From AWTP1-13 sp035550075 (GTDB lineage Bacteria > Pseudomonadota > Alphaproteobacteria > Rhizobiales > Hyphomicrobiaceae), in NCBI GenBank assembly GCA_035550075.1, contig DASZQG010000012.1, positions 1-38,822 on the forward strand: a DNA stretch of 38,822 nt. Direction: 5' to 3'. The position numbers and the translations under genes are program-made. Below are positions 23,568 through 31,287 of the stretch, piece after piece. Every line of letters begins with the position of its first letter. The first letter of the stretch is position 1. The notes beneath the pieces are model-generated. The model did not search any database. It saw only the letters and a list, made by a program, of their open reading frames with translations, and was not told the DNA's origin.

Positions 23568-24725
23568 ATGCGAGCTGGCTGGACTGCGGGTGGCGTCGGA
23601 CTGGCGGTTTGGCTTGGGCTAGGCCCCCTGCCAGCGACGGCTCAAAGCACGAAGGCGCCGGGGGTCAAAACGGCGCAGGCGTTCAGGGTTGAAACCGTGG
23701 CGCGCGGGCTCGCGCACCCATGGGCGCTCGCCTTCCTGCCGGACGGGCGGCTGCTGGTGACGGAGCGGCCCGGACGCCTTCGCATTGTCGACAAGAGCGG
23801 CCACCTGTCGGCGCCGGTCAAAGGGGTTCCTGCCGTCTACGCCCACGGCCAGGGTGGCCTGCTCGATGTTGTGCTCGGGCCGGATTTCGCCTCCACCGGC
23901 CTGATCTACTTCTCCTACGCCGAGCCGCGTGAACTCTGGAAGAATGGCACAACGGTCGCCCGCGCTAAGCTGGCGCTCGACACAGATGGCGGCGGACGGC
24001 TCGAAAATCTACAGATCATATTCCGCCAGCAGCCGTCCTATAACTCGCCCAACCATTTCGGATCGCGCATCGTGTTCGCCGGAGACGGCTCGATGTTCGT
24101 GACGCTTGGCGAGCGCTTCTACGCGCGGGACGAGGCGCAGAATCCGGCCTCCGATCTCGGCAAGCTGGTGCGGCTGATGCCCGACGGCACGCCCTATGCC
24201 GGAAACCCCAAGCGCGAGGGCTGGCGGCCGGAGATCTGGTCGATCGGGCACCGCAACGTGCAGGGCGCGGTGCTCAACCCCACTACCGGCAAGCTTTGGA
24301 CCATCGAGCATGGGGCGCGCGGCGGCGACGAGATTAACATTCCCGACGCCGGCAAGAACTATGGTTGGCCCGTGATCAGCTACGGGCGCAACTACGACGG
24401 CAGCAAGATCGGCATCGGCACCCAGAAGGAGGGGATGGAACAGCCGCGCTATTACTGGGATCCCTCGATCGCCCCCTCGGGCGCGGCCTTCTACACCGGC
24501 GACTTATTCCCGGAGTGGAAAGGCAACCTGTTCGTCGGCGCGTTGGCGGGCCAGGCGTTGCACCGGCTCGTGCTCGATGGCGCGCGGGTGGCCGGTGAGG
24601 AGACCCTGCTCGCCGACCTGCACGAGCGCATCCGGGATGTGCGGGCGGGACCCGACGGGGCGCTGTGGCTGCTGACCGACAACCAGAACGGACGGGTGCT
24701 GCGGATCGTGCCGGCCGGGCGATGA
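23568..24725 (+). CDS. Periplasmic PQQ-dependent sugar (aldose) dehydrogenase
   Basis: 385-residue exported beta-propeller enzyme of the soluble aldose dehydrogenase (YliI/Asd) type. A signal peptide spans about 1-26 ('AVWLGLGPLPATAQS' before the cleavage region). Core motifs are 'HPWALAFLPDGRLLVTERPG', 'GHRNVQGAVLNP', and 'EHGARGGDEINIPDAGKNYG', which in the family shape the PQQ/Ca site, with catalytic His near the first motif. Oxidation of sugars in the periplasm with PQQ is predicted; no PQQ synthesis genes are in the window. GAGG about 10 bases upstream supports the start at 23568. It is divergent from dapF with 70 bases between starts. Confidence 0.9.
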   Translation: MRAGWTAGGVGLAVWLGLGPLPATAQSTKAPGVKTAQAFRVETVARGLAHPWALAFLPDGRLLVTERPGRLRIVDKSGHLSAPVKGVPAVYAHGQGGLLDVVLGPDFASTGLIYFSYAEPRELWKNGTTVARAKLALDTDGGGRLENLQIIFRQQPSYNSPNHFGSRIVFAGDGSMFVTLGERFYARDEAQNPASDLGKLVRLMPDGTPYAGNPKREGWRPEIWSIGHRNVQGAVLNPTTGKLWTIEHGARGGDEINIPDAGKNYGWPVISYGRNYDGSKIGIGTQKEGMEQPRYYWDPSIAPSGAAFYTGDLFPEWKGNLFVGALAGQALHRLVLDGARVAGEETLLADLHERIRDVRAGPDGALWLLTDNQNGRVLRIVPAGR

Positions 24726-24757
24726 CCGCGCGATTTGTGGCGTCTTCGGCTCGCGAG

Positions 24758-24786
24758 TTGACATAAGGGTCCTCTTTCGTGATTGT
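24758..24786 (+). promoter_or_regulatory. Candidate promoter for ffh-rpsP-rimM
   Basis: A perfect -35 TTGACA at 24758-24763 is followed after 17 bases by GATTGT (24781-24786), a half-matched -10. A leader of about 150 bases would precede ffh. It contains an inverted repeat, GTGCCGG (24785-24791) with CCGGCAC (24825-24831). Confidence 0.5.
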
Positions 24787-24945
24787 GCCGGCCATTCAGA
24801 CGGCCCGTGCAAGCGAGCCGCCGCCCGGCACATGGGCTGGCCATTGAGCCGGTCGCGGGAGGCCGGGGGGTGAACGTCCGTCGGCGCGTTGCGCTCACGG
24901 GCGCGTTTTGCATTTACGGACCGTCGGAGAGAGGTGAGCCAGTTC

Positions 24946-26505
24946 ATGTTTGAAAGCCTGTCCGATCGCCTTTCCGGCGTCCTCGACAAGCTGACGCGCC
25001 GCGGCGCGCTGACCGAAAGTGACGTGGCGGAAGCCATGCGCGAGGTGCGGCGTGCGCTGCTGGAGGCCGATGTCGCCCTCGAGGTCGTGCGCGACTTCAC
25101 GGAAAAGGTGAAGGCGAAGGCGGTTGGCCAGGACGTCGTCAAGTCGGTCACGCCCGGCCAGATGGTCGTGAAGATCGTGCACGACGAGCTCGTGGCGATG
25201 CTGGGATCGGACGCCAAGCCGATCGATCTCGCCGCCCAGCCGCCCGTCGCAATCATGATGGTTGGCCTGCAGGGCTCCGGCAAAACCACCACCACCGCCA
25301 AGATCGGCTACCGCCTGGCCAACCAGGACCGGAAGAAGGTGCTGATGGCCTCGCTCGACGTGCGCCGTCCGGCAGCCCAGGAACAGCTCAGGGTGCTTGG
25401 CGAGCAGACCCACGTGGACACCCTGCCGATCGTTGCAGGGCAGACCCCTCAGCAGATCGCGCGCCGCGCGCTCGATGCGGCGCGGCTTGGCGGCTACGAC
25501 GTCGTGCTGCTCGATACGGCCGGCCGCATCCACATCGACGAAGCGCTGATGCAGGAATCGGCCGAGGTACGCGACATTGCCCGGCCGCACGAGACGCTGT
25601 TGGTTGCCGACAGCCTCACCGGCCAGGACGCGGTGAAACTCGCCAAGAGTTTCAATGAGCGCGTGGGAATCAGCGGCATCGTGCTGACCCGTGTCGACGG
25701 CGACGGCCGCGGCGGCGCCGCGCTGTCCATGCGCGCGGTTACCGGCAAGCCCATCAAGTTGATCGGCACGGGCGAGAAATGGGATGCGCTGGAGGATTTC
25801 CACCCGCAGCGTATCGCCGGTCGCATCCTGGGCATGGGCGACGTGGTGAGCCTGGTCGAGAAGGCTGCGCAGACCATCGACATGCAGAAGGCCCAGGCCA
25901 TCGCCGAGAAGATGCGCAAGGGCGTGTTCGACCTGGAGGACCTGTCCGATCAGCTGAAGCAGATGGAACGCCTGGGCGGTATGTCGAGCATGCTGGGGAT
26001 GCTTCCCGGCATCGGCAAGCTGAAGAAGCAGATCGATTCTGCCGGTATCGATGACCGCATCGTAAGGCGCCAGCGCGCCATCATCTCCTCGATGACGCCG
26101 AAGGAGCGCCGCAACCCGAAGGTGCTTGATGCCAAGCGCAAGCGTCGCGTGGCGGCGGGCTCCGGCACCAAGGTCGAGGACATCAACAAGCTGCTCAAGA
26201 TGCATCGGCAGATGGCCGACATGATGAAGACCATGGGCAAGAACCGCGGCATGATGCAACGCATGATGGGACTTGGCGGCGGCGGTGCAGCTCCGAGCGA
26301 GGCCGATTTGCAGCGCATGCAGGCGGAGCTTGGCAAGCTCGATCCCAAGGCGCTGCAGAGCCTGCCCGCCGAGGTCAAGGAACAGCTCTCCAAGGGAGGC
26401 CTGCCGGGGCTCGGGCCGGGGACGCCGGCTTTGCCGCGCTTGCCCGGCCTCGGCGGAGGACTGCCGAAATTTCCGCTGCCAGGTCTGCCGGGCAGGAAAA
26501 AATAG
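24946..26505 (+). CDS. ffh: Signal recognition particle protein Ffh
   Basis: 519-residue SRP GTPase that binds signal peptides and 4.5S RNA. An N domain (1-95) is followed by the G domain with GLQGSGKTT (107-115), 'SLDVRRPAAQEQL', DTAGR and 'TRVDGDGRGG'. The Met-rich M domain starts near 300, with 'LGGMSSMLGMLPGIGKLK' as the finger loop and 'QRAIISSMTPKERRNPKVL' for RNA binding. The tail is longer than in E. coli and is Leu-Pro-Gly rich (about 485-519), as seen in other alphaproteobacteria. The start at 24946 follows AGAGGTGAG; an in-frame start 19 codons upstream is rejected as unlike the family. First gene of ffh-rpsP-rimM. Confidence 0.97.
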   Translation: MFESLSDRLSGVLDKLTRRGALTESDVAEAMREVRRALLEADVALEVVRDFTEKVKAKAVGQDVVKSVTPGQMVVKIVHDELVAMLGSDAKPIDLAAQPPVAIMMVGLQGSGKTTTTAKIGYRLANQDRKKVLMASLDVRRPAAQEQLRVLGEQTHVDTLPIVAGQTPQQIARRALDAARLGGYDVVLLDTAGRIHIDEALMQESAEVRDIARPHETLLVADSLTGQDAVKLAKSFNERVGISGIVLTRVDGDGRGGAALSMRAVTGKPIKLIGTGEKWDALEDFHPQRIAGRILGMGDVVSLVEKAAQTIDMQKAQAIAEKMRKGVFDLEDLSDQLKQMERLGGMSSMLGMLPGIGKLKKQIDSAGIDDRIVRRQRAIISSMTPKERRNPKVLDAKRKRRVAAGSGTKVEDINKLLKMHRQMADMMKTMGKNRGMMQRMMGLGGGGAAPSEADLQRMQAELGKLDPKALQSLPAEVKEQLSKGGLPGLGPGTPALPRLPGLGGGLPKFPLPGLPGRKK

Positions 26506-26571
26506 AGGACTAGGAATTTTCGGGAGCGCGTTGGTGCACTCCCGCGGGACACCACAAGAAAGGAACCGAAA

Positions 26572-26943
26572 ATGGCTGTGAAGATCCGCCTCTCGCGTGG
26601 AGGCACGAAGAAGCGCCCCTACTACTATATCGTCGTGGCGGACTCCGCTTCGCCGCGCGACGGCCGCTACATCGAGCAGATCGGCACGCACAATCCTCTG
26701 CTCGCCAAAGACAATGCCGATCGCGTCAAACTCAACATAGAGCGCGCGAAGCACTGGCTATCTGTTGGCGCGCAGCCCTCCGATCGAGTGATGCGCATGC
26801 TCGACGCGGCCGGCCTCGCCAAGCGCGAGGCGCGCAACAATCCGCAGAGGGCCAAGCCGCGCAAGAAGCGGCAGGAGCGCGAGGCTGCGGCGGCGGAAGC
26901 GGCCAACAAGCCGGCGGAAGGCGAGGCCAGCCCGGCGTCGTAG
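26572..26943 (+). CDS. rpsP: 30S ribosomal protein S16
   Basis: 123-residue small-subunit protein. The N-terminal 80 residues are the S16 core ('MAVKIRLSRGGTKKRPYYY', 'RYIEQIGTHNPL', 'AKHWLSVGAQPSDRVMRML'). The C-terminal 40 residues are a Lys/Glu/Ala-rich extension usual in alphaproteobacteria. AAGGA precedes the ATG. It lies 66 bases after ffh and 4 bases before rimM, in the conserved order. Confidence 0.98.
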   Translation: MAVKIRLSRGGTKKRPYYYIVVADSASPRDGRYIEQIGTHNPLLAKDNADRVKLNIERAKHWLSVGAQPSDRVMRMLDAAGLAKREARNNPQRAKPRKKRQEREAAAAEAANKPAEGEASPAS

Positions 26944-26947
26944 CACC

Positions 26948-27460
26948 ATGGCGACGGCCGGGACGCAACGCATCCTTCTCGGCCGCATCGCGGGCGCGCA
27001 TGGTGTGCGCGGCGAGGTGCTCATCAAGAGCTATGCCGCTGCGCCGGAACAGATTGGTGCCTATGGTCCGCTGCAGGATGCCAGCGGCACTCGCAGCTTC
27101 GAAATTGCGGTCCTACGCAGATCGACGAAAGGGGTGGTGGCGCGCATCACAGGGGTGGATAGTCGCACCGAGGCCGAGGCGCTCAAGGGCACCGATCTCT
27201 ACGTCGAACGCAGCCGGCTTCCTCCACCCGCGCACGATGAATACTACCACGCCGACCTCATTGGCCTGGCCGCGGTCGACGAATCGGGCGCCATCCTCGG
27301 CGAGGTGGTGAACGTGCACGACTACGGCGCCGGCCCGATTCTCGAAGTCAGGATGGCGCGGCGCACGACCACCGAACTCGTCCCGTTCACCGATGCCAGT
27401 GTTCCGCAGGTCGACCTTGCGGCCGGCCGCCTTGTGGTGGTGCTTCCCGAGCAGACGTAA
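26948..27460 (+). CDS. rimM: Ribosome maturation factor RimM
   Basis: 170-residue 16S processing factor that binds S19 and helps mature the 30S head. The RimM N-domain (GRIAGAHGVRGEVLIKSY, about 12-29) is followed by the PRC-barrel domain ('YYHADLIGLAAVDESG', 'GAGPILEV', 'VPFTDASVPQVDL'). It is the last gene of the ffh-rpsP-rimM run. trmD and rplS, which usually follow, are not here: the next gene converges 3 bases downstream. Confidence 0.96.
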   Translation: MATAGTQRILLGRIAGAHGVRGEVLIKSYAAAPEQIGAYGPLQDASGTRSFEIAVLRRSTKGVVARITGVDSRTEAEALKGTDLYVERSRLPPPAHDEYYHADLIGLAAVDESGAILGEVVNVHDYGAGPILEVRMARRTTTELVPFTDASVPQVDLAAGRLVVVLPEQT

Positions 27461-27463
27461 CGA

Positions 27464-28102
27464 CTATCCGCGTGGTCTTGCGAGTTCGGCAGCAAAGGCC
27501 GCAACCGCATCGGCGACTGCTGCGAGGTTGCCCTTGCGGGTGAAACCGGAGCCCCCGCGAGGCCCAAGGTCATGGTCGCCGTCGCCGGCCCAGTGGAAGC
27601 GGATGGCGGACGAGAGCGGCAGGCGTTCGACCTCTTCGCGCGAGCCGAACGGATCGCGTTCACCCTGCACGATCAGCGCTGGACACTGGAGATGCTCCAG
27701 GTGCGCCGTTCGCAGCGCCTCTGGTTTCTTGGGCGGATGGAAAGGGTAGCCGAGGCAGACAAGGCCGACGATGCGCTGCTTCTGAAAAAGCGCGTCCGCT
27801 ACCAGGCTTGCCACGCGCCCGCCCATCGACTTGCCGCCGATCAGTATCGGTACGCTGGCGGGCATCCGGTCGACCGCCGCCTGGTATTCGTGCACCAGCC
27901 GCTCGGCCCGTGGCGGGGGCTTTCGCAACCCCGTCTCCCGGCGTGCTGCCATGTAGGAAAATTCAAAGCGATAAGTGGCGATCTTCCGGTCGGCCAGCAG
28001 GCCGGAAATGGTTTTGAGGAACGGTGTCTCCATGCCCGCGCCGGCGCCGTGTGCGCAAACAAATCGGGCAACCGGCTGGTCGGGCTCAGTAATCGCGAAA
28101 AT
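27464..28102 (-). CDS. Alpha/beta hydrolase (KANL3/Tex30-like), probable ATT start
   Basis: 212-residue serine hydrolase of the small KANL3/Tex30-like alpha/beta family; the substrate is unknown. The catalytic triad candidates are S92 in GGKSMGGR, D150 in GERDPFG and H177 in GDGDHDLG. The first in-frame ATG (28033) would start at residue 24 and remove the first beta strand and HGAGAG (18-23), the family's oxyanion-side loop. The frame continues upstream to a stop with that conserved sequence intact but no ATG, GTG or TTG. The only well-placed initiation site is ATT at 28102, 6 bases after a perfect GGAGGA (28114-28109). ATT starts are rare but known (infC). The alternatives are a sequence error or a truncated gene. 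It converges with rimM. Confidence 0.78.
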   Translation of the reverse strand: MFAITEPDQPVARFVCAHGAGAGMETPFLKTISGLLADRKIATYRFEFSYMAARRETGLRKPPPRAERLVHEYQAAVDRMPASVPILIGGKSMGGRVASLVADALFQKQRIVGLVCLGYPFHPPKKPEALRTAHLEHLQCPALIVQGERDPFGSREEVERLPLSSAIRFHWAGDGDHDLGPRGGSGFTRKGNLAAVADAVAAFAAELARPRG

Positions 28103-28253
28103 GGACGGTCCTCCGCTTTTCGGGCGGATGATTCCGCCCCAGCTAAGTCAACCAAAAACACCCGGATTGCCATTTTCCTTTGCGGATGTGCCTTGCGGGC
28201 GACACAAAGAAGCAGTTTATTCACGAGCAACCGGAACGCAACACGAACGTCCG

Positions 28254-28269
28254 GTTAATAAAGAGTTAA
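28254..28269 (-). promoter_or_regulatory. CtrA-type binding site
   Basis: The minus strand reads TTAA-CTCTTTA-TTAAC followed by C, a full match to the TTAA-N7-TTAAC consensus bound by the alphaproteobacterial cell-cycle regulator CtrA. It lies about 150 bases upstream of the hydrolase start and points toward it. Confidence 0.5.
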
Positions 28270-28282
28270 GAGGGTGGTCGTG

Positions 28283-28677
28283 GCGTTGCGTGAGTTCGGT
28301 CCAGGCGTTCCGCGCCTGGCGTTGTTCCAAGGACGAGTTCCGCAAGTCTCGTCGGCGTTGTCCACAGTTGCGTTTGCGTCCGCTGGCGCCGTTCCGCGTT
28401 CCCCTTTCCGCCAGTGCGTTCCGTCCCGTTCTGCGTTCTCAGTTCCCGTATCTGCGTCCCCTGTATCCGCGTCAGAGTCTCGTTCTTCCCTCAGGCGTAC
28501 GGTTGCGTTGGCGTTGCGTGAAGCCAGGCGAGCGGCCCGGGCGAGCAAATGTCTGCGTATCGCCCGGCGGCTTGCCTCTCTTGAGCCCGTGTCATCAGGC
28601 AGGCGTAGCAATGTTGGTCGAGTCCGAGCAGGCGTCGTGGCGTGCGTTGAGTGAGGTGGTTGGGTCGGTTCTGCGTT
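28283..28677 (+). repeat. Degenerate GTTCCGC-like heptamer / GCGTT-rich array
   Basis: GCGTT occurs 12 times in 395 bases on the plus strand (first bases 28283, 28305, 28319, 28355, 28370, 28396, 28416, 28433, 28505, 28511, 28644, 28673) and I found no AACGC. The densest part is a nearly continuous run of seven-base units. GTTCCGC, GTTCCCC and TTTCCGC occupy 28391-28411. GTTCTGC, GTTCTCA, GTTCCCG, TATCTGC and GTCCCCT occupy 28428-28462. Bases 28381-28440 contain a single A. It looks like an aged tandem heptamer array with strong strand asymmetry. No known repeat family is recognised. Confidence 0.55.
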
Positions 28678-28696
28678 CCCTGGGATCGCCCCCGCA

Positions 28697-28724
28697 GCGA
28701 GTTCCCCCCGCCGGGGCGACTCGC
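28697..28724. other. GC-rich hairpin
   Basis: GCGAGT (28697-28702) pairs with ACTCGC (28719-28724), with an inner CCCC/GGGG pairing. No T-run follows on either strand, so it is not an obvious terminator. It marks the end of the repeat-rich stretch. Confidence 0.45.
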
Positions 28725-28920
28725 CCGAACCACTAGACAGGATAGGGTCGAGCCACCCGGCTCCTCCTTCACCCATGGCAGGCGCATCTAGAGTGCGACA
28801 CGCATGTCACTGGAGGCTTCACGTAACACGGTTTTGCGTCGTGGAGCCGTATTTCTGGATGTGCCTGCCTCCCTGTGCGTCGCCTGGTCGTTGAGAAAAT
28901 CGAGAAGAGGCGAAAACCAG

Positions 28921-29130
28921 ATGGCCCCCCGTTATGTGAATTCCGTGCAATGGCACCAGGCGCTGGGCTATGCGCGGCAGATCTGTGCGCGGTTCTTCCG
29001 CGATGGTTGCACGCCGGCCGACGCTGTGCGGGCGTTCAATCTAGCGGCCGGCGATGGCCTGGCAGACTGGAGCGTCGCGGTTGACCGGATCGCGCAGGCG
29101 CTCTGCGTGCAGCAGCGCAAGGCCGCCTAG
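28921..29130 (+). CDS. Small protein of unknown function, 69 residues
   Basis: A short frame starting MAPRYVNSVQWHQALGYARQ and continuing with 'ICARFFRDGCTPADAVRAF' and 'GLADWSVAVDRIAQALC'. The pattern of alternating hydrophobic and charged residues predicts three amphipathic helices and a soluble cytosolic protein; three Cys residues are present. GAGG about 10 bases upstream supports this ATG over an in-frame ATG at 28804, whose 39-residue extension is compositionally different. Base composition resembles the neighbouring genes, not the repeat region before it. I recognise no domain. It converges with tctA, 37 bases apart. Confidence 0.65.
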   Translation: MAPRYVNSVQWHQALGYARQICARFFRDGCTPADAVRAFNLAAGDGLADWSVAVDRIAQALCVQQRKAA

Positions 29131-29167
29131 CACAGTCTGCTTCCTTGCGCCGGCGTGAAGCGACCCG

Positions 29168-30673
29168 TCAGGTTCTGTGGCGGAGGCCGCTTTCGCGCCA
29201 GCTGCGGTAGATCTGGTAGACAATCGTCCCGGCAGACAGCAGCACCAGCACCAGCGACACCGGCCGGGTGAAGAAAACCGTCCAGTCGTTCTGGGCGCTG
29301 ATCATGGCGGTGAGGAAATAGTTCTCCGCCAGCGGCCCGAGGATCGTGCCGAGCACCATCGGCGCGATCGGAAACTGGAATTTCTCGAACAGATAGCCGA
29401 GCCCGCCGAAGGCGACGATGGTCCACAGATCGTTGACGTTATTGCGGGCCGCGAGCGCGCCGATGAAGCAGAACATTACGACGAATGCCGAGACCGCGGC
29501 TTCCTTGAGCTCGAGCACCTTCACCAGCGCCTTGATCGCGAAGTAGCCGAGCAGGCTCATGGCGACCAGAGAAACGAATATCGAGGCGAAAATCGAGTAG
29601 ATCAGCAGCGGCTGGCTGACGAACACCTGCGGTCCCGGCTGGATGCCCTGCAGCATGAAGGCGGCGAGGATGATGGCGGTCGCGCCAGATCCGGGGATAC
29701 CCATCGTCAGCAGCGGAATCATCGCTCCGCCCACCGACGCCGTCGCAGCCGCCTGCGGCGCGACAATGCCTTCGGGAATGCCGGTGCCCATTTCCCGCCG
29801 CCGGCGCCCGTGCTGGGCCTCCAGGCCGTAGGACAGGAATGAGGCGATGGTGGCGCCCGCGCCGGGCACCACGCCCACGATGATGCCGAGGATCGAAGAG
29901 CGGGCGAAGGTGCCCTTCACCGCCGAGATTTCTTTGAACGAGGGGAGCTTTGTTTCGATCTTGCCGATCTTCTCGATCGTCGGCGACGTGAAGCCCTGCT
30001 CTAAACGGGTCAACACCTCGCCTAGGCCGTAAGCGCCCACCATGACGTTCAGGTACTCGATGCCGTCGCGCAGGGTATCGATCCCGAAGGAAAACCGCTC
30101 GACACCGAAGGTGCCGTCAACGCCCACAGAGGCGATCAGCAGCCCGATAAACAGTGACACGAACGCATTGACCAGCGATCCGCCACCGAGACAGACGACG
30201 CTCGCCAGCCCGAACAGCACCAGCGCGAAGTATTCGGGGGCGGAGAACGTCAGTGCGATGCGTGCAACCGGCTCCGAGGCCACGACCATCATCGTGGCGG
30301 CGACCAGGCCTCCGCACAGGGCGGCGAACAGCGTCCAGCCCAGCGCCTTGGCGGGCTCGCCATTCTTGGCCATCGGATAGCCGTCCCACAGCAGCGGAAC
30401 GTCGATCGGCTCGCCTGGGATGCGGAACAGGATCGAGGTGAAGGCGCCGCCATAGGTGCCGGTGACGTACATCGCGGTAAGCAGGATGAGGGCCGGCGTG
30501 ATTCCCATCTTGTAGGTGAACGGCAGCGCCAGGACGACGCCCATTACCAGCGTCAAGCCCGGCAGCACGGCGACCAGAAGCCCGAGCACGAGGCCTACGA
30601 ACAGGACAAAGAGATTGATCGGCTGAAAGACAATGAGGAAACCATGCGCCAATAAGACGAGGACATCGAGCAT
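29168..30673 (-). CDS. tctA: Tripartite tricarboxylate transporter, large membrane subunit TctA
   Basis: 501-residue polytopic permease of the TctA family (about 12 helices). Family signatures are 'LVLGLLVAVLPGLTLVMGVVL' near the N-terminus, 'TYGGAFTSILFRIPGEP', 'GIIVGVVPGAGATIASFLSYG' and 'GGAMIPLLTMGIPGSGATA'. The two PGxG-type segments are the hallmark internal repeats. The start at 30673 is chosen; an in-frame start at 30808 lies inside tctB and encodes unrelated sequence. It works with TctB and the periplasmic binding protein TctC, encoded directly upstream. Substrate is unknown: family members take citrate or other carboxylates. Confidence 0.95.
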   Translation of the reverse strand: MLDVLVLLAHGFLIVFQPINLFVLFVGLVLGLLVAVLPGLTLVMGVVLALPFTYKMGITPALILLTAMYVTGTYGGAFTSILFRIPGEPIDVPLLWDGYPMAKNGEPAKALGWTLFAALCGGLVAATMMVVASEPVARIALTFSAPEYFALVLFGLASVVCLGGGSLVNAFVSLFIGLLIASVGVDGTFGVERFSFGIDTLRDGIEYLNVMVGAYGLGEVLTRLEQGFTSPTIEKIGKIETKLPSFKEISAVKGTFARSSILGIIVGVVPGAGATIASFLSYGLEAQHGRRRREMGTGIPEGIVAPQAAATASVGGAMIPLLTMGIPGSGATAIILAAFMLQGIQPGPQVFVSQPLLIYSIFASIFVSLVAMSLLGYFAIKALVKVLELKEAAVSAFVVMFCFIGALAARNNVNDLWTIVAFGGLGYLFEKFQFPIAPMVLGTILGPLAENYFLTAMISAQNDWTVFFTRPVSLVLVLLSAGTIVYQIYRSWRESGLRHRT

Positions 30674-30689
30674 GTTTGTGGTCTCGCTC

Positions 30690-31211
30690 TCAGCGGATTC
30701 GCATAAGTTGGGACAGCCAGAGCGTGAAGTCCTCGAATGGCCCCGTACCCAGCGGCAGCGAGATGTAGACGATGCCGTGGAACACGTAGAAGAGCACGAG
30801 TGTCCCAAGAATGCTCGACACCAGGACGCCGACCGGATGGCGCCACTGTCCGACGATCATGAAGAGCACCATCAGCACGAAGGTCGCGACCGGAAACCCG
30901 AGGTATACCAGCGCGATCGGGTACATGAGGAACAGCGCAAAGCCGAGCGCCACCAGACCGTGACGTGGAGGGCTCTGGGGAGCGTCGTCGGCAGCAAAGC
31001 TATTCGGCGAGGTATGCTCTTCAGCAGGCAGGAAGCTGAGTGCCATGCCGAACAGGCAGGTGATGACGAGCAAAACGAGAATGATCTTCGGCCAGATATC
31101 CGGGCCGAGGCGTCCCGGCACGTGCTGATACTCGAAGCCGAGGGTCCGCCAAAAGAGGAAAGCGGAACAGGCGATCAGCACGACGAAAGGTATAGCCTTG
31201 CGCAAGTGCAC
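30690..31211 (-). CDS. tctB: Tripartite tricarboxylate transporter, small membrane subunit TctB
   Basis: 173-residue protein with four hydrophobic segments (about 8-22, 40-60, 86-105 and a pair in 107-150). The opening 'PFVVLIACSAFLFWRTLGFEY', then 'RLGPDIWPKIILVLLVITCL', fits TctB, a poorly conserved family recognised mainly by topology and position. It lies between tctC (76-base gap) and tctA (16-base gap) on the same strand. Confidence 0.88.
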   Translation of the reverse strand: MHLRKAIPFVVLIACSAFLFWRTLGFEYQHVPGRLGPDIWPKIILVLLVITCLFGMALSFLPAEEHTSPNSFAADDAPQSPPRHGLVALGFALFLMYPIALVYLGFPVATFVLMVLFMIVGQWRHPVGVLVSSILGTLVLFYVFHGIVYISLPLGTGPFEDFTLWLSQLMRIR

Positions 31212-31287
31212 GGCGTTCCGCTCCGGCAGGCGATAGGCAGATGAGCCGGCGGCCGCAGGTGGAGTCTCCGCGGCCGGCCGACTGCAG

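Larger units (their letters stand above)
28115..28920. other. Gene-free region with regulatory and repetitive sequence
   Basis: No frame here looks like a real protein; the long frames on both strands are low-complexity and overlap one another. The region contains a hairpin GGGCGG/CCGCCC just upstream of the hydrolase ribosome site (28122-28139) and an inverted repeat AACCGGA/TCCGGTT near 28230-28256. It also holds a CtrA-type box (28254-28269), a degenerate heptamer array (28283-28677) and a hairpin at 28697-28724. Confidence 0.6.

Noticed and set aside
24726..24945. SRP 4.5S RNA gene next to ffh
   Set aside because: The conserved GGTCAGG...GGAAGCAGC core is absent; only a promoter and an inverted repeat are seen.
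27841..28230. Minus-strand frame beginning MLVNKLLL with AAGGA before an internal ATG
   Set aside because: It overlaps the hydrolase in another frame, loses all sense after about 20 codons, and the hydrolase frame carries the conserved motifs.
28255..28776. 173-codon open frame on the minus strand through the repeat region, and overlapping plus-strand frames
   Set aside because: The predicted protein is low-complexity and driven by the AACGC repeat units. Several frames are open at once, as expected from composition, and there is no ribosome site or family character.
28230..28800. Chromosome replication origin
   Set aside because: There is one CtrA-type site and a single imperfect DnaA-like 9-mer, with no AT-rich unwinding region and no origin-type neighbours.
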